Assembly: GCA_030706745.1 (NCBI GenBank)
Contig: JAUZNX010000002.1
Coordinates: 248,001 to 312,000 of the forward strand
Length of the DNA: 64,000 nucleotides
Source of the DNA: Bacteroidota bacterium
GTDB lineage: Bacteria > Bacteroidota > Ignavibacteria > Palsa-1295
Reading direction: 5' to 3'
Shown: positions 7,483-16,721 of the stretch, piece by piece
Numbering within the stretch: position 1 is the stretch's first letter
Layout of the letters: every line of letters begins with the position of its first letter
Translations under genes and position numbers: made by a program
Notes under the pieces: generated by a model
What the model was told of the DNA's origin: nothing
Seen by the model: the letters and a program-made list of their open reading frames with translations, nothing else
Database searches by the model: none

Positions 7483-9362
7483 AACACATTCTACTCTTGC
7501 TTATAGCAGTGTGGGTCGTTGCTTCTGGCCCGCCAGTGCTGCTTGCCCAAAACACTCCGTTCAGCAGCCCGGCGCTCGATTCTAATTGTTACTTCCCACA
7601 GATAGGAATTCCCGGGCAGATCGATACGCTCTACGGCACGGTAAAGAATCAGTACCTCGGATCGGGGATCAAGAACCTTGGTCCGAAGCCGGACGGCTCG
7701 TACGGCAATCTCTTTATCGAAAATCTCGATGCCAACGATCACTATACGACGAGCAGCACAATTTTTCAAATCCAGAGCGGGTCGAGCTTCAATCTGCACC
7801 AATTGAAGACAACGCGCCAGCGACTGTCCGATAACACTCAACTTGGCTCGGGATACATCCTCGCCCATTTTCGTGACCGCAGTCATCTTGATATGTTCGT
7901 CAACTACAATTGGCGCATCTATTGGGCCGACGATCAGGGCAACTACGACTCGACTCGATTCTCACAAGTCTCGACAAACATCAGGGGCGATGGGATGTGG
8001 GACCCGCATGTGTTTGATTGGAATCCGCAGGCATACATTGCCCACCTGACCAGCGATAGTGTCGATGATATTGTACTCGGGCTATCCTCTCAGTGGACAG
8101 ATTACATGAAAGACACTGTGTTTCTTGCACTGTATAGCGGTGGTTCCGACCGAGCGCTTCACGACACACTGTTTGAGGACACCTCCATAGCAATCTGCTC
8201 TGTCTTCGCCCTCAAGCCCTACAATCGCCGGATTACGAAAGGCGATTTTCGAGGGGTGGGCCGCGAGGATCTTCTCTTTAGTGACGATTCGATGAATTGG
8301 CATTACTTCAAAAACGATCCCCCATTCACGCTCGAGAAATTTGCACATGCGATGCTCTACGACACCCTGCTTGCAAAATGGCAGAATCCGCATCTCCAAT
8401 ATCCCACAGAACCTGAAGCCCTCGGCAGCTACCTTACGATGCGAGCACTTCCGAAGCCAGCATGGGATAAATCCGTGGACCTCCTTCCCGTCTTCCATAC
8501 AACAGACGACCTGAATTTGGGCATTTTCTTTTTCCGCGGTGGTCCCGATTTCGGCTCGCACCGGCTGACGCTCGACAGCGCTGCTTATGTCATTCGGCAT
8601 CCAAAGAACCTCGATCCCTTCACGTTCGGCAGTGACTATTATTGGCCAGAGACTCTAACCGATGCCGGGGATATGACAGGGACTGGCAATCGCGTTCTGG
8701 ATGTCACCGCCCGCAATGCCTCAGGTGACTACGGATGGGAAAACTTCTATGTGTTAGGCAGGGGACTTGACGAACGGATCGATTTATTCGACCAGGTCCA
8801 GTATGGATTCGGATACGGGGATTCGCTTACTGTGAACGGAGACAGCCTAGAGGATTATGTGACGGACTTGTCATGGCCGAACGCCCCGAACGATCCCATG
8901 GCACCTGGAGGTCTCAAACTTTACTACGGCACAAAAGATATTCCGGTTCACCTGAATTCGAAGTTCGCCGACGTTCAGAGGGCTGAAAATCGCGCTTCCG
9001 AGTCACTTGTTCTTGCACCAAATCCCGTTACCAGAGGCTGGTCAGTTGCGATGATCGTGTGGCCCGAGGCCGAGGAGGCGGAATACAAAGTTTATGATAT
9101 GCTCGGGCGGTTGGTGGATGCGAGTCCAATCCGATTGCTCGGCGGGGCGGAAGAACAGCGCATCTATCTCCGGGGACTTGTGCCCGGCACTTACCTCTTC
9201 ACGATCATCGGCTCGCGCCATACAGCAAGCAGGCGTTTCGTGAATCTATCCGAGACAAGCGGATCATCCGGCGCGCCCACTCAGAACTTCATGCAATCGC
9301 TTCGAGATGCGAGAGATGGGCGCATGGCTCCGGCCAGTGTTTCGCCATCGGTCGTCCGATGA
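7479..9362 (+). CDS. T9SS-exported FG-GAP-like repeat protein (tandem copy B)
   Basis: A 627-residue paralog of the previous gene in the same order: signal peptide (MKHILLLLIAVWVV to LLAQ), the same NTPFSSPALDSNCYFPQIG start of the mature protein, FG-GAP-like repeats (GDFRGVGREDLLFSDDS, GDMTGTGNRVLD), then a T9SS sorting domain and a polar tail. The body has diverged clearly from copy A. The sorting domain and tail are almost identical, including a 53-base exact match (7402-7454 against 9281-9333). Its translation is coupled to copy A. Both would be exported to the cell surface. Function unknown. Confidence 0.85.
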   Translation: MKHILLLLIAVWVVASGPPVLLAQNTPFSSPALDSNCYFPQIGIPGQIDTLYGTVKNQYLGSGIKNLGPKPDGSYGNLFIENLDANDHYTTSSTIFQIQSGSSFNLHQLKTTRQRLSDNTQLGSGYILAHFRDRSHLDMFVNYNWRIYWADDQGNYDSTRFSQVSTNIRGDGMWDPHVFDWNPQAYIAHLTSDSVDDIVLGLSSQWTDYMKDTVFLALYSGGSDRALHDTLFEDTSIAICSVFALKPYNRRITKGDFRGVGREDLLFSDDSMNWHYFKNDPPFTLEKFAHAMLYDTLLAKWQNPHLQYPTEPEALGSYLTMRALPKPAWDKSVDLLPVFHTTDDLNLGIFFFRGGPDFGSHRLTLDSAAYVIRHPKNLDPFTFGSDYYWPETLTDAGDMTGTGNRVLDVTARNASGDYGWENFYVLGRGLDERIDLFDQVQYGFGYGDSLTVNGDSLEDYVTDLSWPNAPNDPMAPGGLKLYYGTKDIPVHLNSKFADVQRAENRASESLVLAPNPVTRGWSVAMIVWPEAEEAEYKVYDMLGRLVDASPIRLLGGAEEQRIYLRGLVPGTYLFTIIGSRHTASRRFVNLSETSGSSGAPTQNFMQSLRDARDGRMAPASVSPSVVR

Positions 9363-9494
9363 ATTGGTTGGCAGGCGTGTGTTTCTACGTTACAACAGTA
9401 TAGTCCGCCACGAAGTGTGAGTTTGTCCTGCATTGCTTCGTCGCACCTTCGTCGCCACTCGCAACGACGACATTGTGGAACAATTGCCAATCTC

Positions 9495-10283
9495 CTACAT
9501 GCCCCACTGCAAGATGCCCTGCAAGCCATCGACCGTTCGGACAGCGCGTTCGGTGGGCATGATAAACTCGGTATGCTGCCAGCCGCCAATCATGCGGAGC
9601 ATTGGCGTGAGGCGCAAGCCGAGTCCGGCGGTCCCGGAGATGTAGGATCGGAAGTGCATGGTCGTCTCAACCTCGGAATAAACGAAGAGATCGGAGCCAT
9701 CATCATCTACTGCAAACGGATCGTTCTCCGACAGCGATTGCATCCGAAACCGGATGAACGGGGCATCGACGAACGGTTCGGTCGGCGCATTTCCAGTTTG
9801 ATAGTGTGCCAGGCCTGCCGTCAGCAGAAACTTGCCATCTTTATTGATGTCCGTCGTGAAGCCGGCAGAGTACAGCAGAAGATGATGCGCGACATGCATG
9901 GCCTGAATCATTACGCCGAGATCGGAGCCATCGAATACGGTCAGTGGCGTATAGTCCAAACTCAATCTTCCGTATTTCCCCATCTGATACGGATCCGTCG
10001 GAATATTATTGACCGGCGGTGCAAACGAAATTTCGAATCGGAATCCCGGAGTCGGTTGAATCAGCGGTGGAATGAAAATCGGAGGATATGTCTGACTGTA
10101 TTCAGCCTGCGGCATCGTGAGCGGGCCAACATCCACATTATCAGCGGCGACGGTCACCGGGACGTTCGCATGGTTGAGTGTCCGCTCCTGCGCGAGTGCC
10201 TGACCCACGCATACGATCGGCGCGATCATGAGAATCAGGGACCAGTGAGCTAGAAAGTTGCGCATTGTCTTCTTCGATCGCAT
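9495..10283 (-). CDS. predicted outer-membrane/periplasmic protein
   Basis: About 262 residues with a signal peptide (MRSKKTMRNFLAHW to GQALAQ). The ATG at 10283, preceded by GAGG, is preferred; an ATG at 10265 is possible, and a TTG at 10304 is less likely. The mature protein has alternating strands such as FRFEISFAPP, GRLSLDYTPLTVF, AGLGLRLTPMLRMIGG, typical of small outer-membrane barrels. A His-rich stretch (AMHVAHHLLLY) lies mid-protein. It ends in TEFIM to LQWGM without a clear terminal aromatic. It converges with copy B on the other strand. Function not recognised. Confidence 0.6.
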   Translation of the reverse strand: MRSKKTMRNFLAHWSLILMIAPIVCVGQALAQERTLNHANVPVTVAADNVDVGPLTMPQAEYSQTYPPIFIPPLIQPTPGFRFEISFAPPVNNIPTDPYQMGKYGRLSLDYTPLTVFDGSDLGVMIQAMHVAHHLLLYSAGFTTDINKDGKFLLTAGLAHYQTGNAPTEPFVDAPFIRFRMQSLSENDPFAVDDDGSDLFVYSEVETTMHFRSYISGTAGLGLRLTPMLRMIGGWQHTEFIMPTERAVRTVDGLQGILQWGM

Positions 10284-10612
10284 TGCCCTCAAACTGAGGT
10301 GCAATGAACGAAACCTGCACTATGGATTAGACGAAACAACCGGCGATATGGTTTATAACTAATCATGCTTTTCGGCGTATTAGGCGGTAAATCTTACGAC
10401 GATCTGGTAATATTATCCGGGGCTGTCGTATTTTTGTACACGTCACGAAACAATCGTGTCAAATTGGGACAGCCAATCAAGAGCGAAATACTAATTGGAG
10501 TGTCCTACAGCAGAATCCAATCATTTTTCGCTGAAGGGCAACAAACACCCCATTTCCAATCGTTTCAGGGTTTTGTAGTCAACATTTGACCTTCAGCATT
10601 AAGCACTTATCC
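10284..10612. other. divergent intergenic region before lpdA
   Basis: These 329 bases are AT-richer than the genes and hold no convincing ORF. TATTTTTG at 10429-10436 matches the Bacteroidota -7 element on the plus strand, but no TTG is found at the right distance. Short inverted repeats occur (CACGA/TCGTG at 10445-10459, ATTGG/CCAAT at 10463-10477). Promoters of both flanking genes presumably lie here. Confidence 0.4.
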
Positions 10613-12013
10613 ATGGCTTTTGACTTTGACGTAATTGTGCTCGGCGGCGGTCCGGGCGGTTATCCGGCGGCAATTCGATCGGCGCAGCTTGGCCTCAAAA
10701 CGGCGTGCATCGAGCGCGACCGTCTGGGTGGCATCTGCCTGAACTGGGGTTGCATCCCGACCAAAGCATTGCTCAAAAACGCCGAGATCTATCACACGAT
10801 GCAGGTGGCGCCGGATGAGTGGGGCATCAGCTACGACAATCTCCGCGTCGATTTCACGCGGGTGATCAAGCGATCGCGCGACGTTTCCGATCGTGTTGTC
10901 AAGGGCATCGAATTTCTCTTTCGCAAGAATAAAGTCGAGCACATCAAAGGCTTCGGCGTCCTGACGGGAAAGAACTCTATCGAAGTGACCGGCGCGGATG
11001 GTACGAAAAAGATCGTGACCGCAAAGAACATTGTGATTGCGACCGGTGCTCGCGCCCGGATGCTGCCAAATGTGAAGCCCGATGGAAAGCAAGTGCTCTC
11101 CTCCACGGAGGCAATGATCATGGACCACATTCCGGAATCCATGACGGTCATTGGCGCCGGTGCGATCGGAATGGAATTCGCTTACTTCTACAAGACGTTC
11201 GGGACAAAAGTCTCGGTCGTCGAGATGATGCCAAACCTGTTGCCGATCGAGGATACGGAAGTCTCAACCGAGATCGAACGACTATACAAGAAGCAGGGCT
11301 ACCAGCTCTTTACGAAGCACAAAGTCAATTCGGTCAAGGTGGATAAGAAGACGACGAAAGTCGAGATCGAATCTGCCGATGGCAAGAAGCAAGTGCTCGA
11401 GGCGGAGTGCGTACTTGTTGCTATCGGTGTGCAAGGCAACACCGAGAACATCGGACTCGAGAAGCTCGGTGTGAAGATGACGAAGGGATTCATCGATGTT
11501 GATGAGTTCATGCGAACGGGCGTCGATAGCATTTATGCGGTCGGTGATGTCGCTGGCCCGCCGTGGCTCGCGCACGTCGCGACGCACGAAGGCGTGATCG
11601 CCGCCGAGCATCTGGCGGGACATCATCCGCAGTCGCTCGATTACGTCAACATTCCGGGTTGCACCTATTGTCAACCACAAGTTGCGAGTGTCGGTATGAC
11701 CGAGCGCGCGGCGAAAGAAGCCGGGATCGAATATAAGATCGGCAAATTCCCATTCACCGCGCTCGGCAAAGCCCGCGCTATGGGAGAGACCGATGGATTT
11801 GTCAAGCTTATCATCGGCACGAAGTACGATGAGATCTTAGGCGCGCACATCATTGGCTACGAAGCAGCCGAGATGCTGGAAGAGATCGTGATTGCCCGGG
11901 CCCACGGCGCCACCGGTATGTCACTTACCAAGACGATCCATCCGCATCCGACGTGGTCCGAAGCCGTGATGGAAGCGGCCAGCGTGGCCGAAGGCGAGCC
12001 GATCCATCTGTAG
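10613..12013 (+). CDS. lpdA: dihydrolipoyl dehydrogenase
   Basis: FAD/NAD-dependent E3 component of 2-oxoacid dehydrogenase complexes or the glycine cleavage system; it reoxidises dihydrolipoamide in the cytoplasm. The 466-residue product has the FAD-binding GGGPGGYPAA, the redox-active disulfide motif GGICLNWGCIPTKAL (Cys42 and Cys47), the NAD-binding VIGAGAIGMEFAYF, the second FAD motif YAVGDVAG, and the catalytic His445-Glu450 pair in HPHPTWSE. Length and motif order are those of the family. The ATG at 10613 gives the usual N-terminus; a TTG upstream in frame is rejected. No E1 or E2 genes are nearby, so the partner complex cannot be told. It converges with the cyclophilin gene, leaving 13 bases between stops. 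Confidence 0.95.
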   Translation: MAFDFDVIVLGGGPGGYPAAIRSAQLGLKTACIERDRLGGICLNWGCIPTKALLKNAEIYHTMQVAPDEWGISYDNLRVDFTRVIKRSRDVSDRVVKGIEFLFRKNKVEHIKGFGVLTGKNSIEVTGADGTKKIVTAKNIVIATGARARMLPNVKPDGKQVLSSTEAMIMDHIPESMTVIGAGAIGMEFAYFYKTFGTKVSVVEMMPNLLPIEDTEVSTEIERLYKKQGYQLFTKHKVNSVKVDKKTTKVEIESADGKKQVLEAECVLVAIGVQGNTENIGLEKLGVKMTKGFIDVDEFMRTGVDSIYAVGDVAGPPWLAHVATHEGVIAAEHLAGHHPQSLDYVNIPGCTYCQPQVASVGMTERAAKEAGIEYKIGKFPFTALGKARAMGETDGFVKLIIGTKYDEILGAHIIGYEAAEMLEEIVIARAHGATGMSLTKTIHPHPTWSEAVMEAASVAEGEPIHL

Positions 12014-12026
12014 ACCGTGGAGGATT

Positions 12027-13208
12027 CTACTCCACTACTAGTTTCTTCGAGATTACATTGCCCATGCATTCGAACCGGCAGAGGTAAACGCCGGGGATGA
12101 GCGTGGTTGTGGGTATTGTAACTTCTTGGTCACCGCTTGCCATCATTCTTGCGTCAAGCAGAGTCATGACCGTGCGGCCAAGCATATCTTGAATCGAGAA
12201 ACGAACGACCGCCTCTTGCTTGAGATTGAAGCGAAGCAATGTGCCGCCCTGCGTTGGATTAGGAAGCGGCTCGCTTAGATCGAGTTCGGTCGCGGCTGGC
12301 TCCGCCACGCCGAGTGACTGCTCGTTGAATGTCCACGTTGGAGAATACGCGCTCGCATGGCCACCGTTATTTGCAAGCACGTGCCAGTAGTACGTCGTCC
12401 CGGTTTTCAACTTGCTAAACAATTCAATCGTATCGATCTGGTTGAATGTGCTGTCAATCACGATATGATTGAACCCGGTGTCCGTTGCCATTTGAAGTTC
12501 GTACATCATCGCATCATGGACCAGATGCCAGCGCATGGTGACCTTGGAGGCTATCCCATTCGCGAACCCATTGGTTGGCGATGCCAGTGCGGGGGCAGGC
12601 TCAAGGCTATCGTTCGAGCCAATGCGCGTGATGAACATCGAGATCTTATCGTAAGGCCGATCGCTTCCGTCACGTGGGGCCATCACAATGGAGTCGGCAA
12701 CACTCATGCCTTGAATGACATGTCCATAGACAGAATAATGTCGATCGAGATATGCTGCGCTCGCGACGCAAATGAAGAACTGCGAGGTCGCGCTGTTGGG
12801 GTCGCTCGCCCGAGCCGCGGAGAGGATGCCGCGGCGATGCGAGATGGCGCTAAACTCTGAATCCACGGTCTGCTGTGACGGGTCGCCGTACCCCCACGTC
12901 GATGGATCGCCGCTCCGCGAATTCGGATCACCACCCTGGATCATAAATCCTGGGATGACGCGATGAAACGCGGTGGAATCGTAAAAGTGAATCCCGACGA
13001 GGCTATCCCAATTGCGGACGCTGTTCGGCGCGATAGCAGGAAATAACTCGACAATGATCCGGCCCATCACCGTATCGGCACGGCGGACTTCAATCTGATA
13101 TTGCGGTTTACCAGTAAACAGCTGTTGCGCGCCCGAGCTTTCGACAAAAGTCAGAATCGCAACGGCCACAGATAGAAGGCGTATAAGGGACTGGATGGAC
13201 AATCGCAT
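12027..13208 (-). CDS. secreted cyclophilin-type peptidyl-prolyl isomerase with T9SS sorting domain
   Basis: A 393-residue protein combining a signal peptide (to SSGAQ), a cyclophilin domain (about residues 38-200), a fibronectin-III-like linker domain (about 205-300) and a C-terminal T9SS type-A sorting domain (EPLPNPTQGG, QDMLGRTVM, PGVYLCRF). Cyclophilin active-site residues are present in FHRVIPGFMIQGGDP (Arg, Phe, Gln), SQFFI and the later His in LDRHYSVYG. The position of the human cyclosporin-binding Trp is Tyr (AYLD), as in many bacterial forms. It should catalyse proline isomerisation at or outside the cell surface. It lies 46 bases downstream of the desaturase gene on the same strand. 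Confidence 0.9.
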   Translation of the reverse strand: MRLSIQSLIRLLSVAVAILTFVESSGAQQLFTGKPQYQIEVRRADTVMGRIIVELFPAIAPNSVRNWDSLVGIHFYDSTAFHRVIPGFMIQGGDPNSRSGDPSTWGYGDPSQQTVDSEFSAISHRRGILSAARASDPNSATSQFFICVASAAYLDRHYSVYGHVIQGMSVADSIVMAPRDGSDRPYDKISMFITRIGSNDSLEPAPALASPTNGFANGIASKVTMRWHLVHDAMMYELQMATDTGFNHIVIDSTFNQIDTIELFSKLKTGTTYYWHVLANNGGHASAYSPTWTFNEQSLGVAEPAATELDLSEPLPNPTQGGTLLRFNLKQEAVVRFSIQDMLGRTVMTLLDARMMASGDQEVTIPTTTLIPGVYLCRFECMGNVISKKLVVE

Positions 13209-13254
13209 GTTACAAAACCTGCGACAGCCAATCCCGGTTCACGGATTCCGCGCC

Positions 13255-14160
13255 TTAGCCTTCCGGCTGCGGCACGGCGGATGCCGCTTGCGCCATGTCT
13301 TTTGCTGCCTGGGTAGCAGTATGTACGCGTTCGATCGCCGTTTCGCGAGCATGTCCGGCTGCTTCACGGGCATGGAGCGCAGCTTGCCGGGCGCGTTCTT
13401 TGAAGTCGGCCAGACCAGTCTGCACGACGTTCACGCGCGCGAGTCCGAACACGCGCAAGGTCTGAATATAATTCCAGCCCATATCGAACTCGAACCAACG
13501 CTTCGAGAACTTTGCGCTCGATGGGAATTTGTGGTGGTTGTTGTGAAGCTCTTCGCCCGAGAGCAAGAGCCCCAGCGGGATGATATTGCGGCTGGCGTCT
13601 TTGACTTTGTAATTGCGATAGCCGATCGTGTGGCCGAGTCCATTGACAACACCCGCCGCCCAGAACGGTACCCAGAGCACTTGTCCGAGCCAGAGGAGCG
13701 GTCCGGCAATGAAGCCGAACAGCAGGACGTTGATAATCAGTAGCAGCACCGGCCCGGTGTATTTGTGAGGCTCGAAAACGTGACGCTCCATCCAGTCCTC
13801 CGGGCAGCCTTCGGTGTATTGCGCCATCGAGGCTGGATCGCTATAGGCGGCGCGATAATACTTCACGCCAAAGAACATGATCTGAGACCAGCCATTCAGA
13901 ACGGGTGAATGCGGATCGCCCTCGGTATCGGTAAAGACATGGTGCTTGCGATGCACGGCAACCCAGTGCTTGGTGCTCATGCCGGTAAAGAACCAGAGCC
14001 ACAGGCGCATCGCCATGCTGATGACCGGATTAAATGTCACGCCTGAGTGGGTGATGGAACGGTGCAAATACAGCGAAGTACACATGATCGTGATGTGTCC
14101 ACAAAGCACAACGAACAGTGCGGCGCCCCACCACGTGTGGCTAATGAAGGATAGGTCCAT
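13255..14160 (-). CDS. acyl-CoA/acyl-lipid desaturase (delta-9 type)
   Basis: Membrane di-iron enzyme that introduces a double bond in fatty acyl chains. The 301-residue product has the three histidine boxes HRSITH, HRKHH and HNNHH in the expected order, separated by hydrophobic segments (ALFVVLCGHITIM, MRLWLWFFTGM, LLLIINVLLFGFIAG). The ATG at 14160 gives the standard length; the open frame continues upstream without family features. An Ala/Arg/His-rich amphipathic tail of about 50 residues at the C-terminus, possibly coiled coil, is not part of the usual family. The substrate form (CoA or lipid) cannot be read from sequence. Confidence 0.92.
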   Translation of the reverse strand: MDLSFISHTWWGAALFVVLCGHITIMCTSLYLHRSITHSGVTFNPVISMAMRLWLWFFTGMSTKHWVAVHRKHHVFTDTEGDPHSPVLNGWSQIMFFGVKYYRAAYSDPASMAQYTEGCPEDWMERHVFEPHKYTGPVLLLIINVLLFGFIAGPLLWLGQVLWVPFWAAGVVNGLGHTIGYRNYKVKDASRNIIPLGLLLSGEELHNNHHKFPSSAKFSKRWFEFDMGWNYIQTLRVFGLARVNVVQTGLADFKERARQAALHAREAAGHARETAIERVHTATQAAKDMAQAASAVPQPEG

Positions 14161-14390
14161 GAAGTGAAAATTCGTAACGATTGGCGACAAATTGCCTTGG
14201 CTTCCACGGGCGACAAATATTTGCTCGTGTGAAGAAACGTACAAACGAAATGGATGGGGAATAGTTTGGGGAAGGAATGTTCATGAGGATTCAAGGCCTT
14301 TTGGGCAGTACACTTGGGTCGGGGCGTCTCGCCCAATCGGATCCCCAAAAGAATCAGCCGGTTGGTCCAGAGGCGCTGACCTTCGCAGTA

Positions 14391-14891
14391 TTAGTGCTTC
14401 CGCCGCGCGATTGCCGCTGTGAGCTTCGAGAGCATCCGCTCGTGGCGTTGTTCGCGGGCGTTGATATAGTCAATGCCGGACGGCATGGCGAGCGCGTCGG
14501 GATCGAGCATGGTGCGCCGACGATAGGTGACCCAGAACTTGCGGTATTCGAAGTTCAGCGAGTCGTATGTGGCCATGTCTTTGTAGAGGATGTCCACAAA
14601 TTGACTCGGCGTGACTTGCCGGTCGTCGCGTGCCCAGATGACGAATGAGTCCGGCATTGGATCGGGATAATCGGCGAGGTCACGCGCTTGCGCCTCTTCG
14701 CTTTCGAGTATTGTGTCTAAGCTATCGAGGGGCTCTTGATATGGTCGGAGTGCGGCCTCGCGTTCGGAGTCCGATGGCTGTTTCGGGTATGCGCGTGCAT
14801 AGCGGGTCAGTGGGTCCTGCGCCGCGAGTTGAGAGGCGGTCAGGAGCGTGAAGCCCGGCAGAAGAAGAAGGGTGAGTACGGTAGTCTTCAT
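14391..14891 (-). CDS. small secreted protein of unknown function
   Basis: 166 residues with a clear signal peptide (MKTTVLTLLLLPGF to ASQLAAQ). The mature part is charged and mostly helical-looking (SEREAALRPYQEPLDSLDTIL, YINAREQRHERMLSKL) with an Arg/Tyr-rich middle (FEYRKFWVTYRRR). No family recognised. The next gene upstream on the same strand encodes another small secreted protein with a similar start (MKT plus Leu-rich core); they may be co-expressed. Confidence 0.65.
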   Translation of the reverse strand: MKTTVLTLLLLPGFTLLTASQLAAQDPLTRYARAYPKQPSDSEREAALRPYQEPLDSLDTILESEEAQARDLADYPDPMPDSFVIWARDDRQVTPSQFVDILYKDMATYDSLNFEYRKFWVTYRRRTMLDPDALAMPSGIDYINAREQRHERMLSKLTAAIARRKH

Positions 14892-14926
14892 TTTGATTGG
14901 CTGCTTGTTGTCGTTGTGAGAACGTG

Positions 14927-15463
14927 TTACGAATCGTAGCGGGGATGATCGTATGGTGTTGGTTCTAATCCGCCGTGCCCCGTTCGATAATTATCATACA
15001 TCCTTTGTCGGAAGTACGGCGCATTGTAGACTCTCGCGATCGAGTCCACCCATTGCATGACTTCCTTGTAGGGGTCATATCCTGTATCGTTGCGCGCGAT
15101 GGAGACCGTGCCAGTGTTAACGGGTCGAAGAATTTTCCGATCTGGCATTTCCTGCATGATCAGCCTGGCGGCGGCCATCAGCCGAGTTTTTTCCTCCACC
15201 ACTTCTCGATTCGCAAGCGTGTTGACCACCCATGAACCATCCACATCCTCGATCGCGTATCCGAGCGGATGTAACGCGCCATCGGCTCCCCATATCAGTG
15301 TGATGGAATCTCCCGTCAGTGTATTATGTGGCGAACCGGCATGGATCCACGCGGGTGACCCAGGAAATACCGTATCACCGGCGCGGGGAATACTTGCGGT
15401 ATGCACTCGCTGCGCTTGCGCGGCGAGCGGCGCGAGAAGAAGAAGAATGAGTATGGTCTTCAT
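14927..15463 (-). CDS. small secreted protein of unknown function
   Basis: 178 residues from the ATG at 15463, with a short signal peptide (MKTILILLLLAPLAAQAQ). The mature part contains a beta-rich half (SITLIWGADGALHPLGYAIEDV) followed by a helical half with Met/Arg/Asp (TRLMAAARLIMQEM). It ends in an acidic, Tyr-rich tail (YDNYRTG, YDHPRYDS). An in-frame upstream start adds 17 residues lacking signal features and is rejected. It is separated by 35 bases from the following secreted protein. No family recognised. Confidence 0.65.
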   Translation of the reverse strand: MKTILILLLLAPLAAQAQRVHTASIPRAGDTVFPGSPAWIHAGSPHNTLTGDSITLIWGADGALHPLGYAIEDVDGSWVVNTLANREVVEEKTRLMAAARLIMQEMPDRKILRPVNTGTVSIARNDTGYDPYKEVMQWVDSIARVYNAPYFRQRMYDNYRTGHGGLEPTPYDHPRYDS

Positions 15464-15575
15464 GGCAATGATTCGTATTTTAGAGTGCGCGATACAGCCT
15501 CTCCGTACTGTCACGGAAAGTGATAAATAGGAATCCTAAGATGTTCGCGGCGCGAGTGGCCTGGCAGCGGGCTTA

Positions 15576-15600
15576 CGCTCAGTCAGCCTTGGACTGAGCG
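15576..15600. repeat. perfect 9-bp stem-loop
   Basis: CGCTCAGTC and GACTGAGCG flank a 7-base loop. It lies between the promoter side of the small secreted gene and the transposon. No T-run follows on either strand, so terminator function is doubtful. Confidence 0.55.
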
Positions 15601-15804
15601 GTCAGTTTATCGTCTTCGTAGAGCGGTTCAGCCTTGAGAGTAAGGAGAAGAACTGTGCGGAGGCGAGCGCCCGTGCGATCGGGGTTCTCGGTGTTTGTGC
15701 GTTCGGTTGTTTAGTCATAACGCCTCCTGTATTAGAATGTAGTCACACAAATGGAGTTGCCGGATAAGTGTGCCAGTTGGGTGAGTGTGTCGATGTACGT
15801 TCGA

Positions 15805-15828
15805 GGACAGCACCGATCGGTGCTGTCC
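15805..15828. repeat. 24-bp perfect palindrome
   Basis: GGACAGCACC, GATC and GGTGCTGTCC form an uninterrupted palindrome that can fold as a 10-bp stem with a GATC loop. It is in non-coding DNA 170 bases left of the transposon. It may be a protein-binding site or a REP-like element; no second copy was noticed in the window. Confidence 0.75.
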
Positions 15829-15988
15829 CAATCAGGGAGAGTTGCATTCTTGCCATCCGCAATAATCTCACTTTTGCTTGTATCGCCTCGGCCAGTGTGC
15901 TATATTCATGTAAGCTGTGATAGGCACCTACGAGAGATTATGAGGTACGAATTATGACACAAATAGCTTTCTGTCTAAAAGACAAATT

Positions 15989-15996
15989 CCCGTAAA
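15989..15996. repeat. left 8-bp target site duplication (CCCGTAAA)
   Basis: CCCGTAAA directly abuts the left terminal inverted repeat and recurs exactly at 19103-19110 directly after the right one. IS1595-family transposases are known to produce 8-bp duplications. Confidence 0.93.
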
Positions 15997-16023
15997 GGCA
16001 CTTATATCGCTGACTCACCAGCC
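15997..16023. repeat. left terminal inverted repeat
   Basis: 27 bases beginning GGCACTTATAT and ending TGACTCACCAGCC. It differs from the right repeat only at positions 12 and 13 (CG against AC). Confidence 0.92.
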
Positions 16024-16093
16024 CTAAATCATTGCCCCAAAATAACTTACAGGAAACCTTAACCCATCATAGAAAAGTTTGTGAGGCCCAAAA

Positions 16094-16297
16094 ATGGAAA
16101 ACGATGAAATCATAGTGACGGAGGAGATGGAGGAGGCGGGAGCGCAGATAATTGACGATCTTCGGGACGCAGTTAGCACGCGGTTCATTGCGAGGGAGGT
16201 GTATAAAGCCATGAGGAAGAATGACGTGGTAAGATCAGAAGTCTGTTTGCCTTCCCGTCGCTCTCCAGCGACAACTTCACAAACTGAATCTGAGTGA
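16094..16297 (+). CDS. small acidic protein at the left end of the transposon
   Basis: 67 residues; GAGG lies about 9 bases before the ATG. The first 43 residues look like a genuine small helical protein (VTEEMEEAGAQIIDD, FIAREVYKAMRKND). This pattern, TEEM followed by a VY-AM ending, resembles short uncharacterised phage or plasmid proteins (from memory, not tested). The last 25 residues are Ser/Arg/Thr-rich and are read antisense to the end of the HEPN-like gene, with 113 bases of overlap. Such a long convergent overlap is unusual: either the end is degraded or one of the two genes stops earlier in related elements. Function unknown. Confidence 0.45.
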   Translation: MENDEIIVTEEMEEAGAQIIDDLRDAVSTRFIAREVYKAMRKNDVVRSEVCLPSRRSPATTSQTESE

Positions 16298-16721
16298 CTA
16301 TCTTCCATAGGTCACTCGCCGCGTTCAGTAGGTCTTTTGTTTGATGCCGCAAATACTCACTTTCATCCTCTCTTGCCACTTTGGAGGTTAGTTCATCGCT
16401 CGACACGAGCGCACCACCCTCAACGAACGTCTGGCGGTGAAGGATCATGTTGCGCATTCTGGCAATCTTTTCAAATTGCTCTATTGTATCGCCAAGCACC
16501 GTCATAAGAACATCGTGAGTTATCGTTATCTTGGCAATCGACTTCACCCGCTTAATAATATCCGCAGTCCTTTCCCCCTCAAATGCCAGTCTTGCAATGT
16601 CATCCGGCATTCCAGTTATTAGGCGAAGAAACCGATGGAAGCTTCCATCCGCGAGGCTGAATGCGGCCATGAATTCGCCAAAGGCGGCGAACACCGTGTC
16701 CCTCTCCGCTACTTCGGGCAT
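16185..16721 (-). CDS. HEPN-like protein, candidate toxin or RNase of an XRE-linked pair
   Basis: A 178-residue cytoplasmic, mostly helical protein. Residues 90-95 read RNMILH within FEKIARMRNMILHRQ, matching the RNxxxH (Rx4H) catalytic signature of HEPN nucleases, placed as usual at the end of a helix after a charged, Leu/Ile-rich region. The last 30 or so residues (LLILPRHSSSWLYTPPSQ) are not helical and may be an add-on. Its start overlaps the end of the XRE gene by 13 bases, so the two are translationally coupled. HEPN RNases often pair with an antitoxin, and small XRE proteins often play that role, hence the toxin-antitoxin suggestion (inference). It could instead be a non-catalytic regulator. 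Confidence 0.6.
   Translation of the reverse strand: MPEVAERDTVFAAFGEFMAAFSLADGSFHRFLRLITGMPDDIARLAFEGERTADIIKRVKSIAKITITHDVLMTVLGDTIEQFEKIARMRNMILHRQTFVEGGALVSSDELTSKVAREDESEYLRHQTKDLLNAASDLWKIVTQIQFVKLSLESDGKANRLLILPRHSSSWLYTPPSQ

Larger units (their letters stand above)
15464..15996. other. non-coding stretch left of the transposon
   Basis: No convincing gene is seen; the plus-strand frame at 15751-15957 has no family features and spans a perfect palindrome. The stretch contains two strong hairpins (15576-15600 and 15805-15828) and ends with the transposon target duplication CCCGTAAA (15989-15996). Confidence 0.6.
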